Part shown: positions 41,159-50,746 of the stretch, in pieces
Layout of the letters: every line of letters starts with the position of its first letter
Position numbering within the stretch: the stretch's first letter is position 1
NCBI GenBank assembly: GCA_002840755.1
Contig: PHBZ01000034.1
Span: 1 to 64,000, forward strand
DNA from: Chloroflexi bacterium HGW-Chloroflexi-10
GTDB taxonomy: Bacteria; Chloroflexota; Anaerolineae; Anaerolineales; Anaerolineaceae
DNA: 64,000 nt
Reading direction: 5' to 3'
The notes under the pieces: model-generated
What the model was told of the DNA's origin: nothing
Database searches by the model: none
The model's input: the letters and a program-made list of their open reading frames with translations, nothing else
Translations under genes and position numbers: made by a program

Positions 41159-42151
41159 CTATAGCTGTTTTAGCCTGTCAATCAATTCGGGGACTATTTC
41201 AAACAGGTCGCCAACGACGGCAAAATCCGCTAATTGGAAAATTTGGGCGTTCTCGTCCTTGTTGATGGCAACAATCGTCTCAGCCGATTGGATACCTGCC
41301 AGATGTTGTATGGCGCCGGATACGCCGCAGGCAATATACAGGCGCGGAGAAACCGTCTTTCCACTTAAACCAATCTGATGCGCGTATGGCAGCCACCCAT
41401 AATCCACCGGGATACGCGTACCGCCAACCACCCCATCAAACACATCTGCCAATTGTTTTAGCAGGGCAAAATTCTGTTCTTTTTGAATTCCTTTTCCACC
41501 GCATACAATCACGGCGGCATCCTCTATCGGCCGGCTGTCCGTATCTTCCGCAACAAATTGAAGAAATTCGGAAGTGGATGTCAGTGTTTCAGCGGGTACA
41601 CATACCCGGATGATTTCTCCCCGCCGGGTTGGGTCTGAGGGCGGCATAGCAATCGATTTTGGACGCACGGTGGCCATTTGCGGGCGGGCATCGGGTGTTC
41701 TGATGGTCGCCATGATGTTGCCGCCAATGGCCGGGCGGGTTTGCAATAGATCCCCCGTTTCAGGGTCAATATCCAGGTCGGTGCAGTCGGCGGTTAAGCC
41801 GGCATTCACGCGCATGGAAACATAGGGCATCACCGATCTGCCGCTTGTAGTGGCTGCCGCTATGATAATTTCGGGTTTGAATTGTTCGATTAAAACCTGC
41901 AGCGCTTTTGCATAGGTGTCTGTCAGAAAAAATTCCAGTTTGGGTGATTCCACAACATACACGCAATCTGCACCATGCGCAATCAATTGTTCCAGATCAC
42001 CGGTTTCTATTTTTTTTCCTAATGCCACAGCGCATAAGCGCACATTTCTTTTTTGTGCCAGCGAACTTCCCCACGCCAACAATTCAAGGGAGGTTTCATG
42101 CATTTTTCCGCAACGAAATTCAGCCAATGCCCAGATATCTTTATCTTCCAT
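41159..42151 (-). CDS. etfA: Electron transfer flavoprotein, alpha subunit
   Basis: 330 residues. N-terminal adenine nucleotide alpha-hydrolase-like fold (residues 1-190, with IIIAAATTSGRSVMPYVS). The C-terminal FAD domain has VVGGTRIPVDYGWLPYAHQI, GLSGKTVSPRLYIACGVSGA, IQHLAGIQSAETIVAIN and KDENAQIFQLADFAVVGD. This is the standard ETF-alpha C-terminus. It partners EtfB and the FAD-linked oxidase in the same operon (14 bases from etfB). No N-terminal 4Fe-4S domain is present, unlike LctC of Acetobacterium woodii. Confidence 0.92.
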   Translation of the reverse strand: MEDKDIWALAEFRCGKMHETSLELLAWGSSLAQKRNVRLCAVALGKKIETGDLEQLIAHGADCVYVVESPKLEFFLTDTYAKALQVLIEQFKPEIIIAAATTSGRSVMPYVSMRVNAGLTADCTDLDIDPETGDLLQTRPAIGGNIMATIRTPDARPQMATVRPKSIAMPPSDPTRRGEIIRVCVPAETLTSTSEFLQFVAEDTDSRPIEDAAVIVCGGKGIQKEQNFALLKQLADVFDGVVGGTRIPVDYGWLPYAHQIGLSGKTVSPRLYIACGVSGAIQHLAGIQSAETIVAINKDENAQIFQLADFAVVGDLFEIVPELIDRLKQL

Positions 42152-42165
42152 ATTGTCTCTCCTGC

Positions 42166-42966
42166 CTAAACCACATGCTTTTCTTGAAGAAATTGAACAA
42201 ATCGGTCAGCCACCATGCGGATATCATTGGCATCTTTAATGACATATCTTTCCCCCTGGCGGGCAACGGTTGGGGTGCTGATCTTAACCACGCGGGTGGG
42301 CGAGCCTTTCAGGCCAATCTTATCTGCATCCACGTCTATATCCGTTTGCCCCCACACAGGGATGACCGCTAATCGGGCTCGCTGCATGCCCCGCAAGGTA
42401 GGTAAGCGCGGAGAAGCAACCTCTTTTACGACTGTCAGAACCGAAGGAAAGGGCATGCGCAGGGTTTCGTAACCACCTTCGACCATGCGGTTCAGGATAA
42501 TGTTCATTGAATTTACTGCGGCTATCTTACTCACATAGGTCGCCACAGGTACATCCAATAAGGCGGCAATTCCCGGCCCTACCTGGCCGGTATCACCATC
42601 CGTGGCGCGTTCACCACAAATGATCAGATCGGCGCCGCCCAGTTTGTGGATGGCCTGTGTCAGGGTGTAGGCCGTAGCCCAGGTATCCGCACCGCCAAAA
42701 CGGCGGTCACTCAATAAGACGGCTTCATCACAACCCATTCCAAGCGCTTCCCGTAAGGCTTTTTCGGCTTTCGGCGGGCCCATGCTGATCACAATCACCT
42801 GTACCTCATCCTGCCCGGCTTTGATTTGTAATGCGCTTTCAATGGCGTATAAATCCAAAGGGTTAATAATGGCAGCCAGTCCCTTGCGAATCATCGTCCC
42901 TGTTTCCGGATCCATTTTTACCTGGCTGGTTTCAGGAACCTGTTTGATTGGAACAATTATTTTCAT
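42166..42966 (-). CDS. etfB: Electron transfer flavoprotein, beta subunit (bifurcation-type motif)
   Basis: 266 residues. Motifs: IIVPIKQVPETSQVKMDPE, AAIINPLDLYAIESAL, VIVISMGPPKAEKALREALG, RRFGGADTWATAYTL and ICGERATDGDTGQVGPGIAA. The GADTWATAYTL and ATDGDTGQVGP pair is the pattern seen in electron-bifurcating ETFs (LctB/CarD-like). In classical respiratory ETF-beta the corresponding segment differs. Two bases after glcD and 14 before etfA, so all three are one transcript. Confidence 0.9.
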   Translation of the reverse strand: MKIIVPIKQVPETSQVKMDPETGTMIRKGLAAIINPLDLYAIESALQIKAGQDEVQVIVISMGPPKAEKALREALGMGCDEAVLLSDRRFGGADTWATAYTLTQAIHKLGGADLIICGERATDGDTGQVGPGIAALLDVPVATYVSKIAAVNSMNIILNRMVEGGYETLRMPFPSVLTVVKEVASPRLPTLRGMQRARLAVIPVWGQTDIDVDADKIGLKGSPTRVVKISTPTVARQGERYVIKDANDIRMVADRFVQFLQEKHVV

Positions 42967-42968
42967 TG

Positions 42969-44414
42969 TTAAGCCTTTGCGCTTTCATTGACTGTATCGG
43001 GAAAAATCTTCCCCGGATTGAGAATTTGATTGGGGTCAAATACGGCTTTAATCTGCTTCTGCAAGCGAATCACTTCCTCGCCCAAAACAATATTGAGGTA
43101 ATTGCGTCTTTTTATGCCGATACCATGTTCCCCGCTGATGGTGCCATTCAAGGCCGCCACCTCATGGTAGAGTTCGGTGAGAACTTTGTGTTCTTCTTCT
43201 TTCCATTTTTCCATGGGTAAATCAGGGCGTTTCACGATAGTAACATGCAGATTGCCGTCTCCCGCGTGACCATAACAAGGGATGATCACGGCATACTCCC
43301 GGGCAAAACGATCTAAAATGGGGATAATTTTGGGTATGTTGGCAATTGGTAAAACAATATCTTCGAGGCTTTGTATAGGGCTGTACACTTTGAAAGCTTC
43401 CGCGATATTTCGCCGGACAGCCCACACCCGTTCCTGCGTGGTCTGATTATCCGCCACATACACTTCGATCGCGTTGTTCTCATAGCACAGGTTGCCGATG
43501 GTTTCATATTGGTAAAGTACATCCTGCTCGGAATTTCCATCCACTTCTATCAACAGCATCGCCCCGGCGTTTTCGTAGGGAAGGTTCTCATTCAGGTATT
43601 TGCAGGTGGTTTGCACAGAGAGCTGATCCATGAATTCAATCGCGGTTGGGGTGATTCGGCCAATGGTCATAATTCTTGGCACCATTTGCATCGCCGTTTG
43701 AGCATCCGGAAACAAAACCAACAGATCTACTTTTTCGGTTGGCAGCGGAATTAACTTCAGGATAATTTTTGTAAAAATCCCCAGTGTGCCTTCTGAACCG
43801 ACCATCAATTGGGTAAGGTTATAACCAACTACATCCTTTACCAATTTTCCGCCTAATTCGATGATTTCCCCGCTGGGCAAAACCACTTCCAGCCCCAATA
43901 CATAGCGGCTGGTCACCCCGTATTTAACAGCTTTTCCGCCGCCGGCATTTTCGGCTACATTACCTGCCACATAGCAAGATTCCACACTCATTGGGTAACC
44001 GGCATAAAACAGCCCTTGCTCTTTAATACGGGTATTGATCTCGTTGGTAACCACACCCGGCTCCACTTCAATAACCATGTTTTCCAGGTCTACTTCCAAA
44101 ATGCTGTTCATCCGTTCAATCGAAAGGACAATTCCGCCAAAGATCGGGATAGCGCCGCCGGACAAACCGGAACCGGCCCCGCGCGGAGTAACCGGAATGT
44201 TTTCGCGGTTTGCTAATTTCATAATCGCGGAAATTTCCGAGGTAGTGCGTGGAATGACGACCACCTCCGGTAAATGATGATATTCCTCATCAGCTACCTC
44301 GTCCGTGGCGTAACTTTCCAATCGGTCCGGGTCAGCATAAATCACATACTTTTCCCCGACCATCTGTTTTAACGCTTCAACAATTTCATCATTTACTTTC
44401 TTATAAGCAACCAT
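42969..44414 (-). CDS. glcD: FAD-linked oxidase (GlcD/D-lactate dehydrogenase type)
   Basis: 481 residues from ATG 44414 (AGGAG seven bases upstream; a GTG at 44420 overlaps the site). PCMH-type FAD domain: VTPRGAGSGLSGGAIPIFGG, ENAGGGKAVKYGVTSRYVLG and LVGPEG-like MVGSEGTLGIFTK. The C-terminal substrate cap ends HAGDGNLHVTIV and GEHGIGIKRRNYL. It oxidises a 2-hydroxy acid, D-lactate or glycolate, and passes electrons to FAD. Followed by etfB and etfA, so electrons go to ETF, as in LDH-Etf complexes. 102 bases downstream of nagA, without a terminator between them. Confidence 0.9.
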   Translation of the reverse strand: MVAYKKVNDEIVEALKQMVGEKYVIYADPDRLESYATDEVADEEYHHLPEVVVIPRTTSEISAIMKLANRENIPVTPRGAGSGLSGGAIPIFGGIVLSIERMNSILEVDLENMVIEVEPGVVTNEINTRIKEQGLFYAGYPMSVESCYVAGNVAENAGGGKAVKYGVTSRYVLGLEVVLPSGEIIELGGKLVKDVVGYNLTQLMVGSEGTLGIFTKIILKLIPLPTEKVDLLVLFPDAQTAMQMVPRIMTIGRITPTAIEFMDQLSVQTTCKYLNENLPYENAGAMLLIEVDGNSEQDVLYQYETIGNLCYENNAIEVYVADNQTTQERVWAVRRNIAEAFKVYSPIQSLEDIVLPIANIPKIIPILDRFAREYAVIIPCYGHAGDGNLHVTIVKRPDLPMEKWKEEEHKVLTELYHEVAALNGTISGEHGIGIKRRNYLNIVLGEEVIRLQKQIKAVFDPNQILNPGKIFPDTVNESAKA

Positions 44415-44516
44415 AAACACACTCCTGCAAGCAAATTGCGGATTTATTCAGTAACATATTCAGATAAACCGGTACTTCAAATAGGGTATTTCCGGGCCGC
44501 TGGTTGTGTAAAGTTC

Positions 44517-45701
44517 TCAGCTATTCAGCGCGTTGCTTTCACGTGAGTAAACTACTTTACCTTTCACCATTGTCTGTACAGGGGACAAATCCTGATCCAA
44601 AATGACTAAATCGGCAGACTTATTCACTTCAATCGAGCCGGTGATATGAGCCAGGTGCATTGCCCGGGCGGGATTGATGCTGGCCATGTTGACCGCTTCA
44701 CGCAAACTTACGCCTACTTTGCACACCATGTTTTGGACACATTCCAATAAGGTAGCCACACTGCCCGCCAGTGTGCCGTCTTCCAATCGGGCTGTGTGAT
44801 TGCAGACATGCACAGACTGCCCGGCGAGATCATACACGCCGTCCTGCATCCCCGCAGCAGCCATGGCGTCGGTTATCAGCACAATGCGCTGTAGCCCGAT
44901 CGAATTGATCAATAACTGAATGGCCTGCGGGTGAACATGCACGAAATCTGCGATTAATTCGGCAGTAACCATCTTGGATAACAGCACTGCCCCAACCGCC
45001 CCAGGATTCCGGTGATTAAAACTGCTCATCGCATTAAAGACATGTGTAACGTGGCGAAAATTCCCATTGAATGCTTCAATTGCCAGTTCGAAAGAGGCGT
45101 TCGTATGGCCAAAGGCTGCCACCACGCCCACCTGGTTCAAATAGGCGGCGGTCTCAAAAGCATTATCCAATTCGGGAGCTAAGGTTACCTGGCGAATATA
45201 CCCCTGACCTAGCGCTATATACTCTCGCACTTCGCTGAGCTCAGGAGCGTGAAGCCATTCGGGGTTAAATGCTCCCCTTTTTTGCTGCGATAAAAAGGGG
45301 CCTTCCAGGTGAAAACCAAAACAGCGTGCGCCGCTGCTCTCCACCTTCAAGGATTCAGCATGCGCCAGGAGCAGCGCTTCCAATTCAGGTTTGGCTGCCG
45401 CACAAAATGTGCGTAAATAGGCGGTGGTTGCCTGAGCTGCCAGATGATTGTTGAGCGGAGCAATGACTTCAGGCTGATAATCCTTTTCAAAATTAACGCC
45501 GCAGCCGCCATGTAAATGAATATCCAACAATCCCGGAATTAATGTATTGCCTTGCAAATCAATTGTTTGGGATGCCTGCACCCCAACCGGCAGGCGCTCT
45601 CCAATTTGAGAGATGATCCCAGCGTCATTGACGAAAACATACCCATCTTTGATGGTTTTATTGGGGGTCACTATGCTCCCATGATGAATGATAACGCTCA
45701 T
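44517..45701 (-). CDS. nagA: N-acetylglucosamine-6-phosphate deacetylase
   Basis: 394 residues from ATG 45701 (AAGGA five bases upstream; the longer frame to 45779 overlaps the preceding gene). Amidohydrolase fold with DIHLHGGCG, FHLEGPFLSQQKRGAFNPEW, FGHTNASF, VTHVFNAMSSFNHRNPGAVG and VLITDAMAAAG (the catalytic Asp). GlcNAc-6-P is converted to GlcN-6-P and acetate. Terminal gene of the amino-sugar operon; no NagB deaminase is encoded in the cluster, which leaves the next step unexplained. Confidence 0.93.
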   Translation of the reverse strand: MSVIIHHGSIVTPNKTIKDGYVFVNDAGIISQIGERLPVGVQASQTIDLQGNTLIPGLLDIHLHGGCGVNFEKDYQPEVIAPLNNHLAAQATTAYLRTFCAAAKPELEALLLAHAESLKVESSGARCFGFHLEGPFLSQQKRGAFNPEWLHAPELSEVREYIALGQGYIRQVTLAPELDNAFETAAYLNQVGVVAAFGHTNASFELAIEAFNGNFRHVTHVFNAMSSFNHRNPGAVGAVLLSKMVTAELIADFVHVHPQAIQLLINSIGLQRIVLITDAMAAAGMQDGVYDLAGQSVHVCNHTARLEDGTLAGSVATLLECVQNMVCKVGVSLREAVNMASINPARAMHLAHITGSIEVNKSADLVILDQDLSPVQTMVKGKVVYSRESNALNS

Positions 45702-45739
45702 GTTTTCCTTCAATCCAATACTGCGGTGAAACAAATTGT

Positions 45740-46480
45740 TTAGATATAAATCAATCTGCCGGCGTAATGATCCAGCCATTGTTGGTTATAGGCATCGCTG
45801 CCATCCAGGTTGGCGCTGCGAAAGACCGGCGGAGAGAGACCTTCATCAATTAAGAGTTGCACGGTTTCACAAATGGCAGCGTTCATTAATGCCGCGCCTA
45901 CTACCGTGGAGGTTGCGCCGCTTTTTTGGTCAAATCCCTTGAAAGTCACCAAAGCATCACCAGGCACGCCGCAGTTATCAATCACCAGATCGGCGATATC
46001 CATCAACTTCCATCCCTGTGGATGCCGCGATTGAACACTTTGGCTGTGAGCGACGCTGGTCAGGGCAACCACCAGAATCCCCTTTGCCTTAGCGGATTCA
46101 GCCATTTCGATAGCTACCGTATTCCGCCCGGAATTGGAGTGTACAATCAGTACATCTCCGGCCACCATCCCACATTCTTCAACAATTAATGCCGCAAAAC
46201 CAGGGAGACGCTCCAATTTTGTTTCCAGGGTTAATGGGCGCGTGTTCAGGGTCAGGCCGGGAGTGAGTATTGCGTTGGTGGGTACTAGGCTGCCAGCCCG
46301 GTAACACATTTCTTCAGCAATGATTCCGGCATGGCCTGCGCCAAAAACATAAATCAAGTGATTCTTTGCAATTGCATTGGCCATCCACCTGGAAAGTTGC
46401 TGAATATTTTTTTCCTGGGTTTGAATGGCTGTTTCAAGAATGGGCAGCAGTTCCTGAAAATATTTTAATGTGGTCTTCAA
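45740..46480 (-). CDS. UPF0309-family SIS-domain protein (NagS-like), copy 1
   Basis: 246 residues. SIS phosphosugar-binding fold: IYVFGAGHAGIIAEEMCYRA, GDVLIVHSNSGRNTVAIEMA, VVALTSVAHSQSVQSRH, DIADLVIDNCGVPGDALV and PPVFRSANLDGSDAYN. This is the COG4821/UPF0309 pattern. A Streptomyces coelicolor member (SCO4393, NagS) has, to my memory, been reported to act on GlcNAc-6-phosphate (dehydratase). It lies 38 bases before nagA and 63 bases after its paralogue at 46.5 kb, which supports a role at GlcNAc-6-P. Confidence 0.83.
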   Translation of the reverse strand: MKTTLKYFQELLPILETAIQTQEKNIQQLSRWMANAIAKNHLIYVFGAGHAGIIAEEMCYRAGSLVPTNAILTPGLTLNTRPLTLETKLERLPGFAALIVEECGMVAGDVLIVHSNSGRNTVAIEMAESAKAKGILVVALTSVAHSQSVQSRHPQGWKLMDIADLVIDNCGVPGDALVTFKGFDQKSGATSTVVGAALMNAAICETVQLLIDEGLSPPVFRSANLDGSDAYNQQWLDHYAGRLIYI

Positions 46481-46543
46481 GGGTTTCTCCAGGCGGATAT
46501 CCTGGGAGAAATTTCTCTCAGGATATCCGGGATAAGGTTTATT

Positions 46544-47302
46544 TTAATATCCGCTGATGCTTTTATGGAATTTTTTATATTCCTCATAAACTTTTAGATC
46601 GTGGTCGGGGTCGGAGACCACATTGGGTGAGGCAAAAGTGGCCCGGTAAACGCCCTGATCAGAAAGGATTTTGGCGGTCTCTGCGATTAAAGTCATCGAG
46701 ATCACAACCCCCATTACTGTCGAAGCAGCCGCCACCGGTTCTTCCCAGTTCGGAATACTGATGAGTGAATCTTCCGGCGGGGAAGCATTGTCGATGACAA
46801 TATCAGCCACATCGGCTAATTTTTTCCCTGAAGAATGTTTGGGGGCATTTTTATGATAGTTCTGCATGGAGGTGATCGCTACAACGGTAGCGCCGTTTTC
46901 TTTCCCAAGCAATGCGGCTTCGATTCCCGCCGCGTTCAGCCCGCCATGCGAAAACACAATTAATGTATCTTGTGGCTGAATATCATAAGAGCGAAAGACA
47001 TTCTTAACATAGCCTTCCTGGCGCTCCAGCCATAATAATTCCGGTGTGCCGCCAGGGCCTAACACATTCGTCCAGGTCAGGCGCGGATCGTGGATGGGCT
47101 GAATTCCCACAAATGTACCGTAACGTGGGTAGACGTCCAAACAAGGCAAGGCAGAGTGACCCGAGCCGTAATAATAAACCGGTCTTCCGGCCTTGATAGA
47201 ATTTGCCATTGCGTTGGCAGCTTCCTTGATCGATTTTAAGCTGGTTTCATTCAGCCCGGTGACCAGATTTGAAATTTTTTCGATATATAACTCTGCAGAC
47301 AT
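46544..47302 (-). CDS. UPF0309-family SIS-domain protein (NagS-like), copy 2
   Basis: 252 residues. Paralogue of the 45.7-kb protein but clearly diverged: YYYGSGHSALPCLDVYPRYG, TLIVFSHGGLNAAGIEAALL, KLADVADIVIDNASPPEDSL, TFASPNVVSDPDHDL. SIS core motifs (Ser/Gly loops) are kept, while the substrate loops differ (SHGGLNAAG instead of SNSGRNTVA), so it probably works on a different phosphosugar or step. Lies between the permease genes and copy 1. Related to N-acetylmuramate-6-phosphate etherase (MurQ) by fold, but MurQ motifs are not evident. Confidence 0.8.
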   Translation of the reverse strand: MSAELYIEKISNLVTGLNETSLKSIKEAANAMANSIKAGRPVYYYGSGHSALPCLDVYPRYGTFVGIQPIHDPRLTWTNVLGPGGTPELLWLERQEGYVKNVFRSYDIQPQDTLIVFSHGGLNAAGIEAALLGKENGATVVAITSMQNYHKNAPKHSSGKKLADVADIVIDNASPPEDSLISIPNWEEPVAAASTVMGVVISMTLIAETAKILSDQGVYRATFASPNVVSDPDHDLKVYEEYKKFHKSISGY

Positions 47303-47348
47303 AAAAACCTCTTTTCTAAATTTTTAAATGATACCAATTGGAAGAAAT

Positions 47349-48272
47349 CTAACCTTTAACCGCGCCGGCGGTTAAACCTTGAACAATGTATTTCTGAAGC
47401 AAAAATGCCAGAATTAATGGCGGAATACTGCCAATGACGCCGCCGGTGGCCATCAGTCCAAAATCAATCCCAAATTGTGTGGTAAATTCGGTCACAATCA
47501 CCGTGATTGTTTTGGCATGCGATGCCGTGAAAATCAATGACATAAAAAACTCGTTCCATGCCGAAAGAAAGGTAAACGAAGCCACTGCAACCAGGCCGGG
47601 ACCGGCTAAGGGTAAAACCACCCGCCATAAAGCGCCGATCCGTGAACAACCATCAATCATCGCCGCTTCCTCAAGGTCACGCGGAATGGTTTGGAAGTAG
47701 CTGTCCATGATCCAGATCACGGTTGGCAGCATAAACCCGGAATATAACAGCACCAGCCCTCTCCAGGTATCCATCAGATCCAAAGACTGCATCACCAGGT
47801 ACAGCGGGATAATGACCACAATCACGGGTAACATTTGCGCAGCCAGAATACCAATCAGGAATTTTGAGCGGCCCGGAATAGACAAACGCGCAAATGCGTA
47901 GGCCGATAATGTGCCGGCGATCATACAAATAAGGGTAGTGGCGGAGCTGACAATCAGGCTGGATTGCAAAGCCGCAAGAAATTTGCTGGCGGCGGCCGGC
48001 ACGGATTGACCGGCGGCTGCTTTTCCAAACAGGGCCATGTACCGCGAAAAAGTCATTTTTTCAGGAATCCAATGCGGCGGTTTTGATATCAATTCTACCT
48101 GCGGAGATACACTTGAAATCAACATCCATAAGAAAGGCGCAAGGATCATAAACACAATCATCGCCAAAACAATATAAAAAATGATTTTTTTGGTTTTTTC
48201 CTTAATGACTTTCCATTGATCTTTTTGGGGAGATTGATAAGGCAGAGGATTAAAAACGGTTGAATTCGCCAT
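47349..48272 (-). CDS. ABC sugar transporter permease (MalG-like)
   Basis: 307 residues, six transmembrane helices. The cytosolic EAA loop is EEAAMIDGCSRIGALWRVVL and the C-terminal LLQKYIVQGLTAGAVKG ending is standard for CUT1-family MalG-type permeases. It pairs with the permease upstream, whose stop overlaps its start (TAATG). Together with the binding protein at 49.3-50.6 kb it forms an importer. The ATPase is not encoded here and is presumably supplied by a shared MsmK/UgpC-like protein elsewhere. Confidence 0.92.
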   Translation of the reverse strand: MANSTVFNPLPYQSPQKDQWKVIKEKTKKIIFYIVLAMIVFMILAPFLWMLISSVSPQVELISKPPHWIPEKMTFSRYMALFGKAAAGQSVPAAASKFLAALQSSLIVSSATTLICMIAGTLSAYAFARLSIPGRSKFLIGILAAQMLPVIVVIIPLYLVMQSLDLMDTWRGLVLLYSGFMLPTVIWIMDSYFQTIPRDLEEAAMIDGCSRIGALWRVVLPLAGPGLVAVASFTFLSAWNEFFMSLIFTASHAKTITVIVTEFTTQFGIDFGLMATGGVIGSIPPLILAFLLQKYIVQGLTAGAVKG

Positions 48273-49180
48273 TAGTAATTCACCTCCCGATAGATAGCCC
48301 TTTGATAGAGAATCACCACCAGCATAATGATGGCAGTCATGATGTAAGCCGCTGCGGAGCCTTTTCCGAGATCCAATGAGACAAAAGATTTTTGATAGGT
48401 GTAATACCCCAAAACAGAGGTAGCGTTGGATGGCCCGCCGGCAGTTAATGTATAAATCAAATCAAAGCTCTTCAATGCCCAGATAGTTCTTAAAGAAATA
48501 GCTACAAACAGGGTTGGGCGCAATAAGGGAATGGTGATTAACAATAATTTTTGAAGGTTGCTGGCGCCATCCACTGTAGCCGCTTCATACAGATCTTTGG
48601 GCACTGTTTGTAATGCGGATAATAATAACAGCATGATGAATGGCGTTTCCTTCCAAACATCCGCAACAACAACGGTTGCCAATGCCATGCCTGGGCTGCC
48701 TAACCAAATTATATATTTATCAATCAACCCAAATTGGTGTAAAAGTCCATTTAATGCCCCATAGCTCGGGTTTAAAATCCATTTCCACATGATGCCATTA
48801 ACCACAGCCGGTACAGCCCAGGGCAGCAGCGCTATCATCCGAATAAATTGTCTTCCAACAAACTCACGGTTGAGTAATAACGCAAGAAACAATCCAAAAA
48901 TGATTTCTAAAGAAACAGCGCAAATTACAAATAAACCGGTAACCTTCACAGAGTTGAAGAATAACGGATCCGTCAGTACATTTTTATAATTTTCAAACCA
49001 AACAAAAATATGCGGATCATTTGGTTTCAGTAAATCCCAATCCCGAAAACTGATAATGAAAGATTGAACCAGCGGGTAAATTGTGACAACAGCCATAATA
49101 ATGGCAGCCGGCAAAATCAATGCTACCGCGGTATTCAGCTCATTACGTTTATTCGAGGTTAATTGTTTTATAGCATTCAT
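48272..49180 (-). CDS. ABC sugar transporter permease (MalF-like)
   Basis: 302 residues with six transmembrane helices: IILPAAIIMAVVTIYPLVQSFIISFRDWD near the N-terminus and an EAA loop LYEAATVDGASNLQKLLLIT. CUT1-type MalF-like partner of the permease that starts within its stop codon (TAATG overlap). It follows the binding protein by 86 bases. Confidence 0.92.
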   Translation of the reverse strand: MNAIKQLTSNKRNELNTAVALILPAAIIMAVVTIYPLVQSFIISFRDWDLLKPNDPHIFVWFENYKNVLTDPLFFNSVKVTGLFVICAVSLEIIFGLFLALLLNREFVGRQFIRMIALLPWAVPAVVNGIMWKWILNPSYGALNGLLHQFGLIDKYIIWLGSPGMALATVVVADVWKETPFIMLLLLSALQTVPKDLYEAATVDGASNLQKLLLITIPLLRPTLFVAISLRTIWALKSFDLIYTLTAGGPSNATSVLGYYTYQKSFVSLDLGKGSAAAYIMTAIIMLVVILYQRAIYREVNY

Positions 49181-49266
49181 TATTGTCGCTTTTTATCAAA
49201 TTTTTTTCAAAAAGGAACCAGGGGAGGGAGGGAGTTCCCTCCCCAAAAACCAATAATTTTTATCGA

Positions 49267-50634
49267 TCAGTCATTCTGAATGCGGGTTGTTTCAGCGGTT
49301 AACCATTCTACGGCTTCGGCGGGTGTTTTACTTCCGGCAATGACGTCCTGAACAGCGGTAGCTGCAGATTGACGCCATTCTTCAAACCAGCTGAATTGTG
49401 GTGGGAATACACCATAGGGCAGTTGTTCTGCCAGAGTAGCGAACCCCGGCCAGGCAGCCGTAATATCTGCATCGGCATACAAGGCATTGCGGGTTGGCAG
49501 ATTGCCGCCATCCACTGCATGCTGTTTTTGTGCTTCTTCCGATGTAATATAGGTTAAGAACTGTTTGGCTTCTTCTTTATGTTCTGAGCTGGCCAAAAGT
49601 CCCAAACCACCGGCGTATAATACACCACCGCTGCGTTTTTCTTCCGTCCAACCAGGAATAAGCATTATTCCCGCGCTGTCTGTTACGGTAGAGAGTTCCG
49701 GGTTGCGCGTGGCCTGCGTGGCGGACCAGGTTGAATTAATCATGAAAGCGGTTGTTCCGGCGCCAAATTCAATTAAGGTTTCATAGTCATCCAGAGCAAT
49801 ACCGGCGGGATCAAAATAACCGGCTTCAATGCCTGTTTTGATCATTTCCAATGAGGCCAATGTATATTCGCCATCCGCAAAAACAGGTGCTCCTTCGGCA
49901 TCAAAGAAAGTTTCTCCACCGGAGGCGACCATTGAACCCAAATTATAGTAATAGTTACCGGGATATTTGGCACTGGTAGAGAAACAGAAATCTGCTGCAT
50001 CGGCTGCGGCAATCGCTTCACAGGCGCCCATGAAATCTTCCCAGGTTGTGATAGTAGTCACATCAACACCGGCTGCTTCCAAAATTGCGCCGTTATACAC
50101 CATGTGCGCGCCGCCAGCATACCAGGGCATAGCCAGAAGGTTGCCGTCAATTGTATACATATTCACAACTGATTCGAGCCAGTCCGCTTTTGTTTCCGGG
50201 GTAATTAAGTCATTAATCGGTTCAAACCAACCACCGGCAGTGAATTCAGCGACATTTGCTGAAGGAACGAATATAATATCATAACCACCGCCGCCGCCGG
50301 CTAATGTAGTAATGGTTTTATCATGGATTTCGGCCCATCCGACAAAATCTACTTCTACTTTTATTCCGGTCTCGGCGGTGAATTTTTCACTGAAAGTGGC
50401 GATGTTAGCGCCTTCATCCGGGCGAATTAAAGCCCGAATAGTTACTTCTTCCTGAACAGGGGGGGCCACCGGTTCTGTGGCTGCGGGTTCTTCAACAACT
50501 ACTGCTTCGGTTGGTTCGACAACAACGGGTTCTTCGACTTCCGGGGTTGCAGGCTGTGCTTGCGGTGCACAGGCAAATAAACTAAGGACTAAAATGGTTG
50601 CCAAAACAACCAAAATGGGATTTTTTTTCATCAT
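49267..50634 (-). CDS. Extracellular sugar-binding lipoprotein (CUT1 family)
   Basis: 455 residues. Signal peptide with lipobox SLFACAPQ, then a Pro/Val/Glu-rich linker (EVEEPVVVEPTEAVVVEEP). The mature domain is a type 1 solute-binding protein: VEVDFVGWAEIHDKTITTLA, YDIIFVPSANVAEFTAGGWF, NLLAMPWYAGGAHMVYNGAI, TTAFMINSTWSATQATRNPE and a W-rich C-terminus. AAGGAG lies four bases before ATG 50634 (second ATG at 50631). Delivers the sugar to the two permeases downstream. The likely ligand is an amino sugar, inferred from nagA and the kinase. Confidence 0.92.
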   Translation of the reverse strand: MMKKNPILVVLATILVLSLFACAPQAQPATPEVEEPVVVEPTEAVVVEEPAATEPVAPPVQEEVTIRALIRPDEGANIATFSEKFTAETGIKVEVDFVGWAEIHDKTITTLAGGGGGYDIIFVPSANVAEFTAGGWFEPINDLITPETKADWLESVVNMYTIDGNLLAMPWYAGGAHMVYNGAILEAAGVDVTTITTWEDFMGACEAIAAADAADFCFSTSAKYPGNYYYNLGSMVASGGETFFDAEGAPVFADGEYTLASLEMIKTGIEAGYFDPAGIALDDYETLIEFGAGTTAFMINSTWSATQATRNPELSTVTDSAGIMLIPGWTEEKRSGGVLYAGGLGLLASSEHKEEAKQFLTYITSEEAQKQHAVDGGNLPTRNALYADADITAAWPGFATLAEQLPYGVFPPQFSWFEEWRQSAATAVQDVIAGSKTPAEAVEWLTAETTRIQND

Positions 50635-50746
50635 CTTTCTCCTTTATATCTTTCATAAAACTTCGTTCCTGAAACACATCGGCAAAGACTTAATTAACTA
50701 TTGCCATAAGCCTCCTTACAAAATGAATTTTTGGAAAAGATTGAAA

